From: Microcoleus sp036704825
GTDB lineage: Bacteria; Cyanobacteriota; Cyanobacteriia; Cyanobacteriales; Microcoleaceae
Direction: 5' to 3'
DNA: 64,000 nucleotides
Assembly: GCA_036704825.1 (NCBI GenBank)
Contig: JAUBSN010000039.1
Coordinates: forward strand, 1 to 64,000
A program made the position numbers and the translations under genes. The first letter of the stretch is position 1. Every line of letters begins with the position of its first letter. Of the stretch, positions 54,650-63,900 are shown one piece after another. The notes beneath the pieces were generated by a model. The model was not told the origin of the DNA, did not search any database, and saw nothing but the letters and a program-made list of their open reading frames with translations.

Positions 54650-55805
54650 TATAGCAATCCTAAATGAATTGTGAAAAGGCATCAAATCTTTTCAAGTTAG
54701 GAAAATTGAAAAGATTATATTTAGCAAACAATTGAAATAAAAGATTAACAATATTAAAATTCTTGCCGAAACGATAAAACCTCCTGAGCAAACTTTTTAA
54801 TTGAAACCAAATTGCTTCAACTGGATTTTCTTCGGGGGCCTTCGGGGCAAAAAGTTCACAAGTAATTTTCCATTCCGATTTGGCTAGTCCTTCATTTTGT
54901 TTTGCTAAAAAATTCTGCATATTCTCTCCGGTATGATGTCTGACTCCATCCCAAAATATTAACAATCTTTTTCCGACATTTTTTTTTGTAAATTTTCGAC
55001 AAATTTGACAGTATTTTCTCCATTTCCTGTTGAATATTTTTCGAGAATTAAATCTGGTTCTAACAAATTTAATGCACCATAATAAGTTTGTCTATCTTTA
55101 TAATTATTAATTGGTATTTCCACGCGTTCTTTTGACTTTCCCCATGCTTCACCAGAAGATGTCTCCTCCCATTAAATGGCATTCGTCTATTGCATACACT
55201 ACAAGCTGTCCCGACTCTATTTCCTCTCTATTATCTTCGAGAATTTGGTTGATTTTTTCATTTCTTTTTTTGACTAATTCTTCATTTTTTCTCGGATTTA
55301 CTTTTTCAGCTTTTTGTCTGGTTATCTTCGCTTTTCTGTAAATCTTATAGTAACTTTCTTTCGATTCAAATATGACATCGTACTCCTCTATTAAATATAT
55401 TTCTAGTTCGGATATATCCCAATATTCTTGGCATGATAACCACTGTATGGTTGATTCTGACTCTTCTCTTGTTAGCTTGGTTTTCGCTCCTCTATAGCCT
55501 AATCTTAGACCTGGTATTCCTTGTGTTATAAATCTTTTTTTCCATTTACTTACATAACCTTGAGATACATTTAGTATATTTTCTATCGCTCTGTACACAT
55601 AACCTTGTAGAGCCAGTTTTACGGCTAAGGCTCTCTTCATTTCTCGCGAGTCTCCATTACTATTTATAAATTTGATTAAACCTTCTATTTGTCTTTCTTT
55701 TTCATTTTGATTGGCTTCCATTTGCTTTCTTCCCTTTCATTTATTATCAAACTTTTCTATTTTACCATAGAAATCCATATTTACATCTCAAATGGAATTG
55801 CTATA
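54650..55805 (-). mobile_element. IS630-type insertion sequence with terminal inverted repeats
   Basis: Proposed ends: TATAGCAATCC (from 54650) and, in reverse, TATAGCAATTCC (to 55805), each starting with the TA that IS630 elements duplicate. The 1156-bp element contains one transposase in two frames and sits between the kinase gene and rsmA. Confidence 0.75.
54660..55721 (-). pseudogene. IS630-family transposase with one frameshift
   Basis: The first frame starts at 55721 (MEANQNEKERQIEGLIKF) and runs to 55149 (190 aa). It has a helix-turn-helix (AIENILNVSQGYVSKWKKRF) and the first catalytic Asp in YAIDECHL, and stops after MGGDIFW. The second frame continues the same protein from about 55155 (SGEAWGKSKERVEIPINN) to 54660, with the second Asp in LLIFWDGVRHH and the Glu in PEENPVEAIW. 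Only one frame change separates an otherwise complete DDE protein. The site (ATCTTCTGGTGAAG) has no obvious slippery run, so mutation or sequencing error is likelier than programmed frameshifting. Confidence 0.85.
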
Positions 55806-55962
55806 TTTGTAAAAACACTTCTTCTGGCTCCTTCCTTCTTCCTTCTGACTTTTTTCTCCTTGCTCCTGACTCCTGAATCCTGACTCCTAACTCCAATTTC
55901 AAGCGGAGGGCTGCTTTCATTGAGATACTCCCCTGAGAAAGGCTATAACAGAATCCTGAACT

Positions 55963-56784
55963 TCAAACATCGTACATAAGATTATTGCTCAACTTGACCC
56001 ATTGCGCCACGCTTAAATCTTCAGCGCGAGATTGAGGATTTATCTGTAACTCTTCTAACAATTGAACGAGTTTATCTAAATCCACAGCCCCTTTCAAATT
56101 GTTTCGCAGCATCTTGCGCTTGCTACCAAATCCCAACTTAACTAAATTCTCCAAATAGCGCGGATTAACCGCCGCAGTTTCTATCTCTCTGGGAAGCAGC
56201 CGCACCACGGCAGAATCGACTTTTGGCGGCGGATAAAAGTCTTTAGACGGCACATCGCAAATTAACTCGCATTCTGCTAAATATTGCACCCGCACTGACA
56301 GCGCGCCAAAAGCTGTCGAACCAGGTTTAGCGTAAAGCCTTTGGGCTACTTCTTTCTGCACTAACAGCACGATCGCATCGAAGGGTTTAGCAGCAGGAAC
56401 AGATATCGTTCCCAGCAGTTTTTGCAGGATCGGGCCGGTAATATTATAAGGAATATTGGCAACAACTTTATTGGGATTTTGGAATTTGGGAAAAGCCGTT
56501 AATTCAGCCTCTAAGTCCATTTCCAAGAAGTCGCCTTGCAGCAGTAAAAAATTGTCGGTTTTGCCGAGTTGTTTGGCTAGCTTGAGACACAAATCTCGAT
56601 CGATCTCCACAGCAACCACAGACTCAGCCGCAGGCAGCAAACGCCGAGTCAAAATCCCCGTACCCGGCCCAATTTCCAGGACGCGATCGCCATCCAAAGA
56701 AGCTGCTTTCACAATCTTATCTAAGGCTTTCTCGCTTTTGAGCCAATGTTGAGCAAACTGTTTCCGGGGTCTGGTCGATCGCAT
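55963..56784 (-). CDS. rsmA: 16S rRNA dimethyladenosine transferase
   Basis: RsmA/KsgA, 273 aa, uses S-adenosylmethionine to dimethylate A1518 and A1519 of 16S rRNA late in small-subunit assembly. Motifs: PRKQFAQHWLKSEKALDKIV, motif I VLEIGPGTGILTRRLL (about 36-51), VVAVEID, the NIPYNITGPILQKLL catalytic loop (about 109-123), and FGSKRKMLRNNLKG near the C-terminus. Length is normal. In many cyanobacteria it directly precedes ispE; here 3.1 kb lies between them. It probably retains its own promoter in the 260-bp gap upstream. Confidence 0.95.
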   Translation of the reverse strand: MRSTRPRKQFAQHWLKSEKALDKIVKAASLDGDRVLEIGPGTGILTRRLLPAAESVVAVEIDRDLCLKLAKQLGKTDNFLLLQGDFLEMDLEAELTAFPKFQNPNKVVANIPYNITGPILQKLLGTISVPAAKPFDAIVLLVQKEVAQRLYAKPGSTAFGALSVRVQYLAECELICDVPSKDFYPPPKVDSAVVRLLPREIETAAVNPRYLENLVKLGFGSKRKMLRNNLKGAVDLDKLVQLLEELQINPQSRAEDLSVAQWVKLSNNLMYDV

Positions 56785-57044
56785 TTTTTGAATTCTTGGA
56801 GAAATCTTAGCCTGTCATTCTATCACAGCTCAATATCTTTTCCCAACCTACGGTGATGTTTATTTTTGTTAACAGGGGTTGAATTAACCAAAAAACTTGG
56901 GCACTATAATGACAAACGATAAAAAACAAATTTATTTCTTCCCAATTACCAACAGCACGAGACGGAAGTCACCGATACACGGATAGCTGTTTTTCCAAAT
57001 CACAAATAACCAATAACAAATAACCAATAACCAATTCCCCAAAA

Positions 57045-58130
57045 ATGAAATTCCAACGAGTATTTGGTACATTACCCAAAATCACAGCCAGCGCCCCCGG
57101 CAGAGTAAACCTGCTGGGCGAACACACAGACTACAACGATGGATTTGTACTTCCAACGGCGATTCCCCAGCGCACCACAGTACAAATCGGCTTCAGCAGC
57201 GACAATCGACACCATTTTTATTCAGCAGAATATGACGAACTCATAAATTATTCAGACGAAGATACCATACCGCAAAAATTTGTCACTTATATCTGTGGCT
57301 GCCTGAGACTTTTAGAAAAAGAAGGATACAAAATACCGCCAATAAATCTCTACATTACGTCGAATGTGCCGATCGGAGCCGGTTTGTCCAGCAGCGCCGC
57401 TTTAGAAATAGCCACCCTCAGAGGAATGCGCGCGCTGCTGGACCTCTCCATAGACGACGTGCGCCTAGCTCAAATCGGACAGCTAGCCGAAATCCGGTAT
57501 GCCGGTTTGAACTGCGGGATCATGGATCAAATGGCATCGAGTTTAGCTGACACCAACACCATGCTATTTATCGACACCCGCAGCCTCGAATGCCGCCCGA
57601 TACCTTTTCCCACAAACACAGAAATTTTAGTAATTGACAGCGGCGAAAGCCACCAACTAGCAGCAGGAAGCGGCTACAACCAGCGGCGCGCCGAGTGCGA
57701 GGAATCCGCGCGGATATTGGGAGTTAAAGCTCTCAGGGATATCGCCGATCCCCAAGCAGTCGAAGTATTGCCGGAACCCCTCAGAAAGCGAGCGCGGCAC
57801 GTCGTTACCGAAAACAACCGCGTACTCGAAGCGGTAAAATCTTTGCCAGCCAAACGTTTTGGCGAGTTAATGAATGCTTCCCACGCCAGTCAGCGCGACG
57901 ACTACGAAGTTTCGGTGCCGGCAGTAGACGCGCTGGCAGCCATCTTGCAGTCAATCCCCGGAGTCTTCGGCGCAAGGCTGACGGGCGGAGGTTTTGGCGG
58001 TGCTTGCGTAGCGCTGGTGGAGAGTGGGAAAGCGGGTGTTATCGCATCAGAGGCGATCGATCGCTACCAGCGCACGGGTTATACTGGCCGTGTTTTGGTT
58101 CCCGAAGTTAAAGTTAGGAATGAGAATTAA
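57045..58130 (+). CDS. galK: Galactokinase
   Basis: A 361-aa GHMP kinase that makes galactose-1-phosphate from galactose and ATP (Leloir pathway). Signature GRVNLLGEHTDYNDGFVLP at the N-terminus, ATP loop NVPIGAGLSSSAALEIATL (about 108-126), CGIMDQMASSLAD with a catalytic Asp region, and LTGGGFGGACVALVE near the C-terminus. Length is close to typical galactokinases. No ribosome-binding site is visible; the sequence upstream is a CCAATAACAAATAA-type tandem repeat (about 57000-57032). No other gal gene is adjacent. A large palindrome after it may terminate transcription. Confidence 0.92.
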   Translation: MKFQRVFGTLPKITASAPGRVNLLGEHTDYNDGFVLPTAIPQRTTVQIGFSSDNRHHFYSAEYDELINYSDEDTIPQKFVTYICGCLRLLEKEGYKIPPINLYITSNVPIGAGLSSSAALEIATLRGMRALLDLSIDDVRLAQIGQLAEIRYAGLNCGIMDQMASSLADTNTMLFIDTRSLECRPIPFPTNTEILVIDSGESHQLAAGSGYNQRRAECEESARILGVKALRDIADPQAVEVLPEPLRKRARHVVTENNRVLEAVKSLPAKRFGELMNASHASQRDDYEVSVPAVDALAAILQSIPGVFGARLTGGGFGGACVALVESGKAGVIASEAIDRYQRTGYTGRVLVPEVKVRNEN

Positions 58131-58171
58131 ATACAGCGGTTCTCAAAAAAGTACAATGCGTGATGGTTCTT

Positions 58172-58224
58172 GTGGGATGGGCGTCCCGCCCGTCCAGAAA
58201 GGGCGGGCGGGACGCCCACCCCAC
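58172..58224. repeat. GTGGGATGGGCGTCCCGCC palindromic repeat after galK
   Basis: Second copy of the family at 20464. It forms a long GC-rich hairpin (GGGCGTCCCGCCCGTCC against GGGCGGGCGGGACGCCC) between the convergent galK and cupin genes and may act as a bidirectional transcription stop. Confidence 0.75.
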
Positions 58225-58256
58225 TTTCCTTGTGTCAATTATTTAATTCACGATCC

Positions 58257-58631
58257 TTAATTCTTAACTCCCGAACTATCTCCAGCTAGGGAAGGCCACC
58301 GCACAGTCACGATTACCGAATCTTCCTCGGCAGACCAATAATGAGGCACTCCCGGCTGCCAGAGAGCATAATCTCCTTCGCGAGAAAGCAATATTTCTTG
58401 CTCTGGAAATTGCAGCCGAAACCGCCCTTTTACCAGGATAGAAAGCGTCGTTGCTTGTGCATTTACCGCCCACTGAGTCCTGCAATCTCCGGCGGGGTGA
58501 GTGCCCCATTTTACCTCTAAAACAGAAGTCGATCGCGGGTCGTCTTCCGGGGTAATAAAATGACCCGCAAACCAACCGCCCCGACTTGCACCTTCAGCGC
58601 CCGCATTTCCGAAAACCACTTGAGATGACAT
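58257..58631 (-). CDS. Cupin-fold protein
   Basis: A 124-aa single-domain protein with the small beta-barrel pattern of the RmlC/cupin superfamily. The strands TTLSILVKGRFRLQFPEQEI, then LLSREGDYALWQPGVPHYWS, carry the cupin motif G(X)5 and P-x-x-x-P-H. The N-terminus (SSQVVFGNAGAEGASRGGWF) resembles signal-peptidase-like cupin proteins of unknown function. Only one of the usual metal histidines is evident (His in VPHYW), so metal binding is uncertain. The start follows closely on the 58641 repeat array. Confidence 0.7.
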   Translation of the reverse strand: MSSQVVFGNAGAEGASRGGWFAGHFITPEDDPRSTSVLEVKWGTHPAGDCRTQWAVNAQATTLSILVKGRFRLQFPEQEILLSREGDYALWQPGVPHYWSAEEDSVIVTVRWPSLAGDSSGVKN

Positions 58632-58640
58632 CAGTTAATC

Positions 58641-59214
58641 AGTCCATAGGTGTCAACTTAACGTACAACCGATAGTCCGACAGGGGTTGAAACCCCTGCC
58701 TCAAAGCTAAAGTCGTCTGAAGACGACTAATGAGTTTTTCAGTCCTCTTTGAGAGGACTTTCGCTATTAGACAGGGAATTCATTCCCTGGCGGACTCAAG
58801 GACATCCCGCTCGATCGCTCATGGCATAGGGACACTCCAATAGTCCATAGGTGTCAACTTAACGTACAACCGATAGTCCGACAGTCCGACAGGGGTTGAA
58901 ACAAGAGCCTCAAAGCTAAAGTCGTCTGAAGACGACTAATGAGTTTTTCAGTCCTCTTTGAGAGGACTTTCGCTATTAGACAGGGAATTCATTCCCTGGC
59001 GGACTCAAGGACATCCCGCTCGATCGCTCGTGCCGTAGGGACAATCCAAGAGTCCACAGGTGTTAACTTAACGTACAACCGATAGTCCGACAGTCCGACA
59101 GGGGTTGAAACAAGAGCCTCAAAGCTAAAGTCGTCTGAAGACGACTAATGAGTTTTTCAGTCCTCTTTGAGAGGACTTTCGCTATTAGACAGGGAATTCA
59201 TTCCCTGGCGGACT
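58641..59214. repeat. Three tandem ~205-bp units of a structured dispersed repeat
   Basis: Units begin at 58641, 58842 and 59051 with AGTCCA(T/C)AGGTGT(C/T)AACTT (spacing 201 and 209). Each holds CGTCTGAAGACG and CCTCTTTGAGAGG hairpins and the outer ends AGTCCGACAGGGGTTGAAAC / TTCCCTGGCGGACT. Units 2 and 3 have an 8-bp duplication (AGTCCGAC) and AAGAGCC in place of CCCTGCC. An inverted relic of the unit start lies at 59252-59272. Confidence 0.85.
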
Positions 59215-59330
59215 AACGGGTGGGCGGGAGGACTGGTGGACAAAAAGCTTAAGTTGAACACCTATGGGCTTGTCCTAAGTCCCTACACTGGCCGTGTCCC
59301 TACAAGGGCTTACCACCAAAAGTCCGATAC

Positions 59331-60023
59331 TTACTTGCGGCCCGAAGGTTGACCTTCCGCAGTCGCTATTTCCCCAGCTTCCATCAACTGCTTAAAGCGA
59401 CGTAAATCATCTGCAATTTGCTGTTCGGGAGCTTCGCCAAATAGTTTAGCAGCACCAGCAGCAATTGCACCGCCCGGAGGATTGTATTCGATGACAACTT
59501 TTACCTCAGTACCCCGTCCTGCCGGTGCCGGTTGAAAGCGCACAAAACCAGAATTGTCAACATCTGATCCTTCGACAGACGCCCAAGCAATTAAGCGATT
59601 TTCTTCTTCGCGGACAATCTCTGCATCCCATTCCACACTGTTGCCCACCGGCGCGCTGGCAATCCAGTGAGAACGCTTTTCATCTATTACCGCAACGTGT
59701 TTGAGATGCTTCATAAACCGAGGCAAATTTTCAAAATTGCGCCATAAACGGTACAATTCATCAGCCGGTTTGTCGATCGTCACCGTCTTTTCAACTTTAA
59801 TGCTTTGATTCGGATCGGCAGCCGACTGCAAACCCTCCACAACCCCCAGCCCGCGCGCCGCTAAACTGCCGCCCGCAACCGCCAGCAAAGCACCTCTCAA
59901 AGAACGCTGCGACAAACCAAAAAGCACCAGTGCCCCGCCGCCAATTAAAGATGCCCAGCGTTCGGTATCGCCGGTGTTAGTTTGGTTTTGTTTGTCGGAA
60001 TTTGTGATTGAATTAGATTCCAT
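59331..60023 (-). CDS. SRPBCC (polyketide cyclase/START-like) membrane protein
   Basis: A 230-aa protein. Residues 22-68 hold a short Gly/Ala/Leu-rich membrane hairpin (WASLIGGGALVLFGLSQRSL, GALLAVAGGSLAARGLG), resembling the YgaP/DUF2892 membrane unit. Residues about 75-210 form a START/SRPBCC lipid-binding fold (VEKTVTIDKPADELYRLWRN, FENLPRFMKHLKHV, RGTEVKVVIEYNPPGG). Such proteins are common in cyanobacteria and are often found near stress genes; the ligand is unknown. The start is 5 bp beyond the end of the upstream truncated BaeRF-like frame. Confidence 0.85.
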   Translation of the reverse strand: MESNSITNSDKQNQTNTGDTERWASLIGGGALVLFGLSQRSLRGALLAVAGGSLAARGLGVVEGLQSAADPNQSIKVEKTVTIDKPADELYRLWRNFENLPRFMKHLKHVAVIDEKRSHWIASAPVGNSVEWDAEIVREEENRLIAWASVEGSDVDNSGFVRFQPAPAGRGTEVKVVIEYNPPGGAIAAGAAKLFGEAPEQQIADDLRRFKQLMEAGEIATAEGQPSGRK

Positions 60024-60027
60024 TGAT

Positions 60028-60321
60028 TTAAACGTGGTAAATTAATCTGGCTCTAGCAATTGGGCTGCTTCTTTTTTTGTCAAATCCGTACTTTACTATT
60101 TTTTCTTCAGCCTCTCTGATTAAATTTTTGAACCGAATCGGATTTTGTTGAATTTCTGTTCCTTGAGCCACTGGCATATAAATTGAGACCCACAATCCAG
60201 GAGATTGTTGTACCAGCGCTTTGAGTTCCTCTACAGATATTGAGTTCACCGCTGAAACTCCTTTGCTAAGAGGTTTTGTCATAAAAACAACCGATTCTTT
60301 AAAATGTATCTCTCCTGACAT
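60028..60321 (-). pseudogene. Truncated bacterial eRF1-like (BaeRF) protein
   Basis: A 97-codon frame (likely start at ATG 60282 or 60321). It matches only the N-terminal start of the BaeRF family, with ISVEELKALVQQSPGLWVSI, YMPVAQGTEIQQNPIRFK and NLIREAEEKIVKYGF. Full members are about 360 aa. After GFDKKRSSP the sequence no longer fits and stops. The remainder of the gene is missing, replaced directly by the SRPBCC gene. This gene and the SRPBCC protein belong to stress-associated neighbourhoods in other cyanobacteria as far as I recall. Confidence 0.6.
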
Positions 60322-60924
60322 TGCCCCTGCGTCTGCCTAAAGTAACGATCGGCTGCTGTAGAGCCTTTCATCTCCGAACTAAAACGGGGTTTGCAGCCGC
60401 TGTTCCAATCGAAATGCTTATCACCTAAGATAGACGGCGCTAACTCGGCGGCTGCTTTACCATAATTTAGTTTAGTCGGGTTCCCCTACTCGTTATATCC
60501 GATCAAAACAAAACTGTTTCTGGGGTTGCTGCAGGCAACATTTATTGCCTAGACCTTGCGGCTAGCTCTTCAGCAAGCAGCAATTTTTTCAAAATACGGG
60601 CCACGTGCATTTAACCTGATTACAAGAGCTCGATGTTTGACTTTTTGCGGTACTTGCGCTGTTCTCAGATTTAATATCATTTCCGGTTACACTCATACAT
60701 GATGTTGACGGTTGACTGTTCGCGGCGTCAACATTCAACCGTCAACGCCGCGAACTCGAATTTACTATTCCGATGAAGGGAGGATTTGATATAACAGGGT
60801 TTTGTTCTGCTTTTGAGTCACAAATACTCTGAATCGATCGCCAATATATTTGTTACCTCTGTAGAGGTATACCTTGATTGATTTATGTATGTTAAAATAG
60901 TTTGGTTTTTTCCCGCCGAGCTAC
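60322..60924. other. Intergenic region with two interleaved inverted repeats
   Basis: 600-bp gap without a convincing reading frame. At 60704-60755, GTTGACGGTTGA pairs with TCAACCGTCAAC (60735-60746), while GTTCGCGGCG (60718-60727) pairs with CGCCGCGAAC (60746-60755). The pairs interleave, as in a pseudoknot. The rest appears to be plain spacer. Confidence 0.6.
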
Positions 60925-63900
60925 TTAATTAGCATGAATTAAATGAGCGATCGCCTGCACCAGTACCTGTGGTTGGATGGGCTTTGAGATATGCTTTTGG
61001 AAGCCAGCAGCAAGCACCTGTTGTTGATGGGTGTCCCCTGCATAAGCAGTCACGGCGATCGCTGGGATGTCCCCTCCTTCTTCGGGGGTTAATCTTCTCA
61101 CTTGCCGGATCAGCATATAGCCATCCATCTCTGGCATTCCAATGTCACTTAGTAGAATATCCGGCTTGGCATGAGGCAGAATGAGCAGTGCTTCACGGGC
61201 AGAAGTAGCGGCTATCACCTCTGCGCTTTGTTGCTCCAATACGAATGCCACCAATTCTCGTATATCCGTTTCATCATCCACGATCAGAATTTTGATGCCG
61301 CTTAAATCGACAAACTGTTGGGTCGATCGCACATCCTGCTTTTTTTCTGATGGTGTCGGCTTCAGTGGCACCCGAACCGTAAAGGTTGTGCCCTGCCCTA
61401 AACCAGGACTGGCAACACTAACTGTGCCGCCGTGCAGTTCAACTAACTGTCGCACGATCGCCAATCCTAATCCCAATCCACCAAACTTGCGGGTTGTTGC
61501 TCCATCTGCTTGCCGGAAGTAGTCAAAAACATGCGGTAAAAAATCAGGCGCAATTCCCTGCCCGCTGTCGCTAACCGTGATTTGAGCAGATGAGTCACAG
61601 CGTTCTAAGCGAATGCTGACTTGTCCTCCTGCGGGTGTGAATTTCACTGCATTCGAGAGAAGATTCCAAACGACTTGCTGCAATCGAGTGCAATCACCCA
61701 AAACCAAACCAACATCCTCTGTAAGGCTTGCTGCTATTTGAATGGACTTGGCTTCTGCTGCCAGCCGTACCGTTTCCATCGCGGCTCGAACGGTGGAGGC
61801 AAGATTGACCGGAGCCACATTAATGCTCAGTTTACCGCGCATAATTCGAGCAATATCCAGCAAGTCGTCAATCAGTTCCGATTGCAGCTTCGCGTTGCGC
61901 TGAATGGTACTTAGCGCTTGGGTCGTTTTAGTTGCATCTATCTTGGCGTTTAACAGGAGTGTAGACCAACCCAGGATGGGAGTGAGGGGCGATCGCAGTT
62001 CATGGGACAACACCGCCAAAAATTCGTCTTTGATCCGGTTGGCCTGTTCGGCTTCTTCCCGTGCGGCTTGTTGGTGTTCTAAAAGCTGTTTGCGCTGGGC
62101 TTCGGCTTGTCGCTGTTCGATCGAGTCAGCCGCTTGCCGCGCTAGCAAATCGAGAAATCGCAATTCGCGCTCGCTCGGTCGATGACGAGTGCGCCAGTGG
62201 GTGGAAACGATACCGATTGGCTTGCCCGATCGCGAGATCAGAGGGGTGGACTGGGCACAGAGAAGCCCGCCTTCGACATGGAGCCGCATCGAGCCGTCAG
62301 GGTCTTCGCTTTCGGGGACATCAAAATCGACGAAGCTGCGAACGCCGCTCATGAGGGCAAGGCCACAGGGTGTGTTAGAACTGGCGTCAACCCGATGGAA
62401 ATGCTCAACCATCTTCTGTTCAATTCCCTGTGTGGCAAGCAGCACCAGATATTGCGTCGTGTCATCCAGAATTTGCACCGTTCCGGCATCGGCTTGAGTG
62501 AGCGCAATGGCTGTTGCCATAATCTCTTGATAAAGCCCCTGAATGCTGTCTTCGGTGACGAGTTGTGCGCTCAGGTCGCGGAGTAGTTGGGTATCTCTGA
62601 GGTCGGCGGCGATCGCGGCTTCGGCTTGTTTGCGATCGCTGATGTCAGTGACGAACTCGACGCATTCGGCATTGCGCCCGCTCCCTTTGAGCCGCGTCGG
62701 TGAAAATAGCCCCCACCAGCGAGACCCATCCTTGCGAATAAGCTGCTTCTCGTAGGGCGCAGCTTTCCCCAGGATTGCCAGTTCCTCGGCGGCACCGCTT
62801 GTCGCGTCCCAAAATTCAGGCGGGGTCAACTCTTGCCAGTCTGCGATATTGCGTAGCTCGTCCCGGCTGTAACCGCTCATCCGCAGGAAGGTATCGTTGG
62901 CATCCGTGATTCGCCCATCCAGCGTGAAAAACAGAACGCCGACGGTTTCGATGGAAATTGCCTTTTGCAGTCGCTCTTGGCTCTCGCGCAACGCTGCTTC
63001 GGCATGTTTGCGTTCCTTGATGTTCCGGAAAACGATCGTCACCTGTCGATTTTGTGGATTGCCATAGGGCAACACATCGACTTCAAACCAGGTATTGAGA
63101 TAGTCCTGGCGCATCTCAAAGTGAACCAGGGCGTTCGTGACGAGAGCCTGGTGGTAGCGATCGAACCAACCAGGCTCAATCGACGGGATGAGTTCTCTAA
63201 GGGTTTTGCCTTCGGCCTGGCGCAATGTGGTTTGGGCTTCAAACGAAGGACTGACTTCTAGGAAGCGGCAATCGATCGGTCTATTGTCACCGTCATACAG
63301 CACTTCGAGCAGTGCGAAGCCATCGTTAATCGACTCAAACAGCGATCGATATTTGGCTTCCGATTCGCGCAGGGTCTGTTCGGTGCGGGCGCGTTCCAGC
63401 CGGGGGAAGATCCGGTTTGACATTTCCTCAATCAGTTGAATTTCATCGTCGCGCCAGTCGCGAGGCTGAGAGTGGCAGATGGCGATGTAGTGAGTCCACT
63501 GCTGATTGCGGTGAAACGGAACCGTAACGAAGGAGTGAATATTCAGTAGCGCGTAGCCCGCAGCATCCGTGCGCGGATCGGTTTGGGTGTTGCAAATTAC
63601 AATCGTTTCGCCTGCACGACTGGCTTGCAAAAACTCCTGGCTAAAGTAGTGGGATATGCGAAACGTTCCCACCGTACTGGGTACAGTTGGACTGCTCCAG
63701 CCGTGATGGACTGTCACCCGATCGTTGGCTTCATCAACATCTGTAAAGTTGCAGGTCGTCACCTGCAAATAATCACCAATCTTTGCCTCAACTGTTTGCA
63801 CGATCTCATCGGCGGTCGAAAGCTGCGAGAAATCGTGGGCAATCTCAGCTAAGAACGCGAGATTGGCTTCGCGGCGTTTGCGATCGGTGATATCGGTAAA

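Noticed and set aside
55149..55170. Programmed frameshift in the IS630 transposase
   Set aside because: No A-run or other slippery heptamer at the junction; mutation or read error is simpler.
58641..59214. Possible CRISPR array
   Set aside because: The repeated unit is about 205 bp and nearly identical throughout; there are no short repeats separated by unique spacers and no cas gene.
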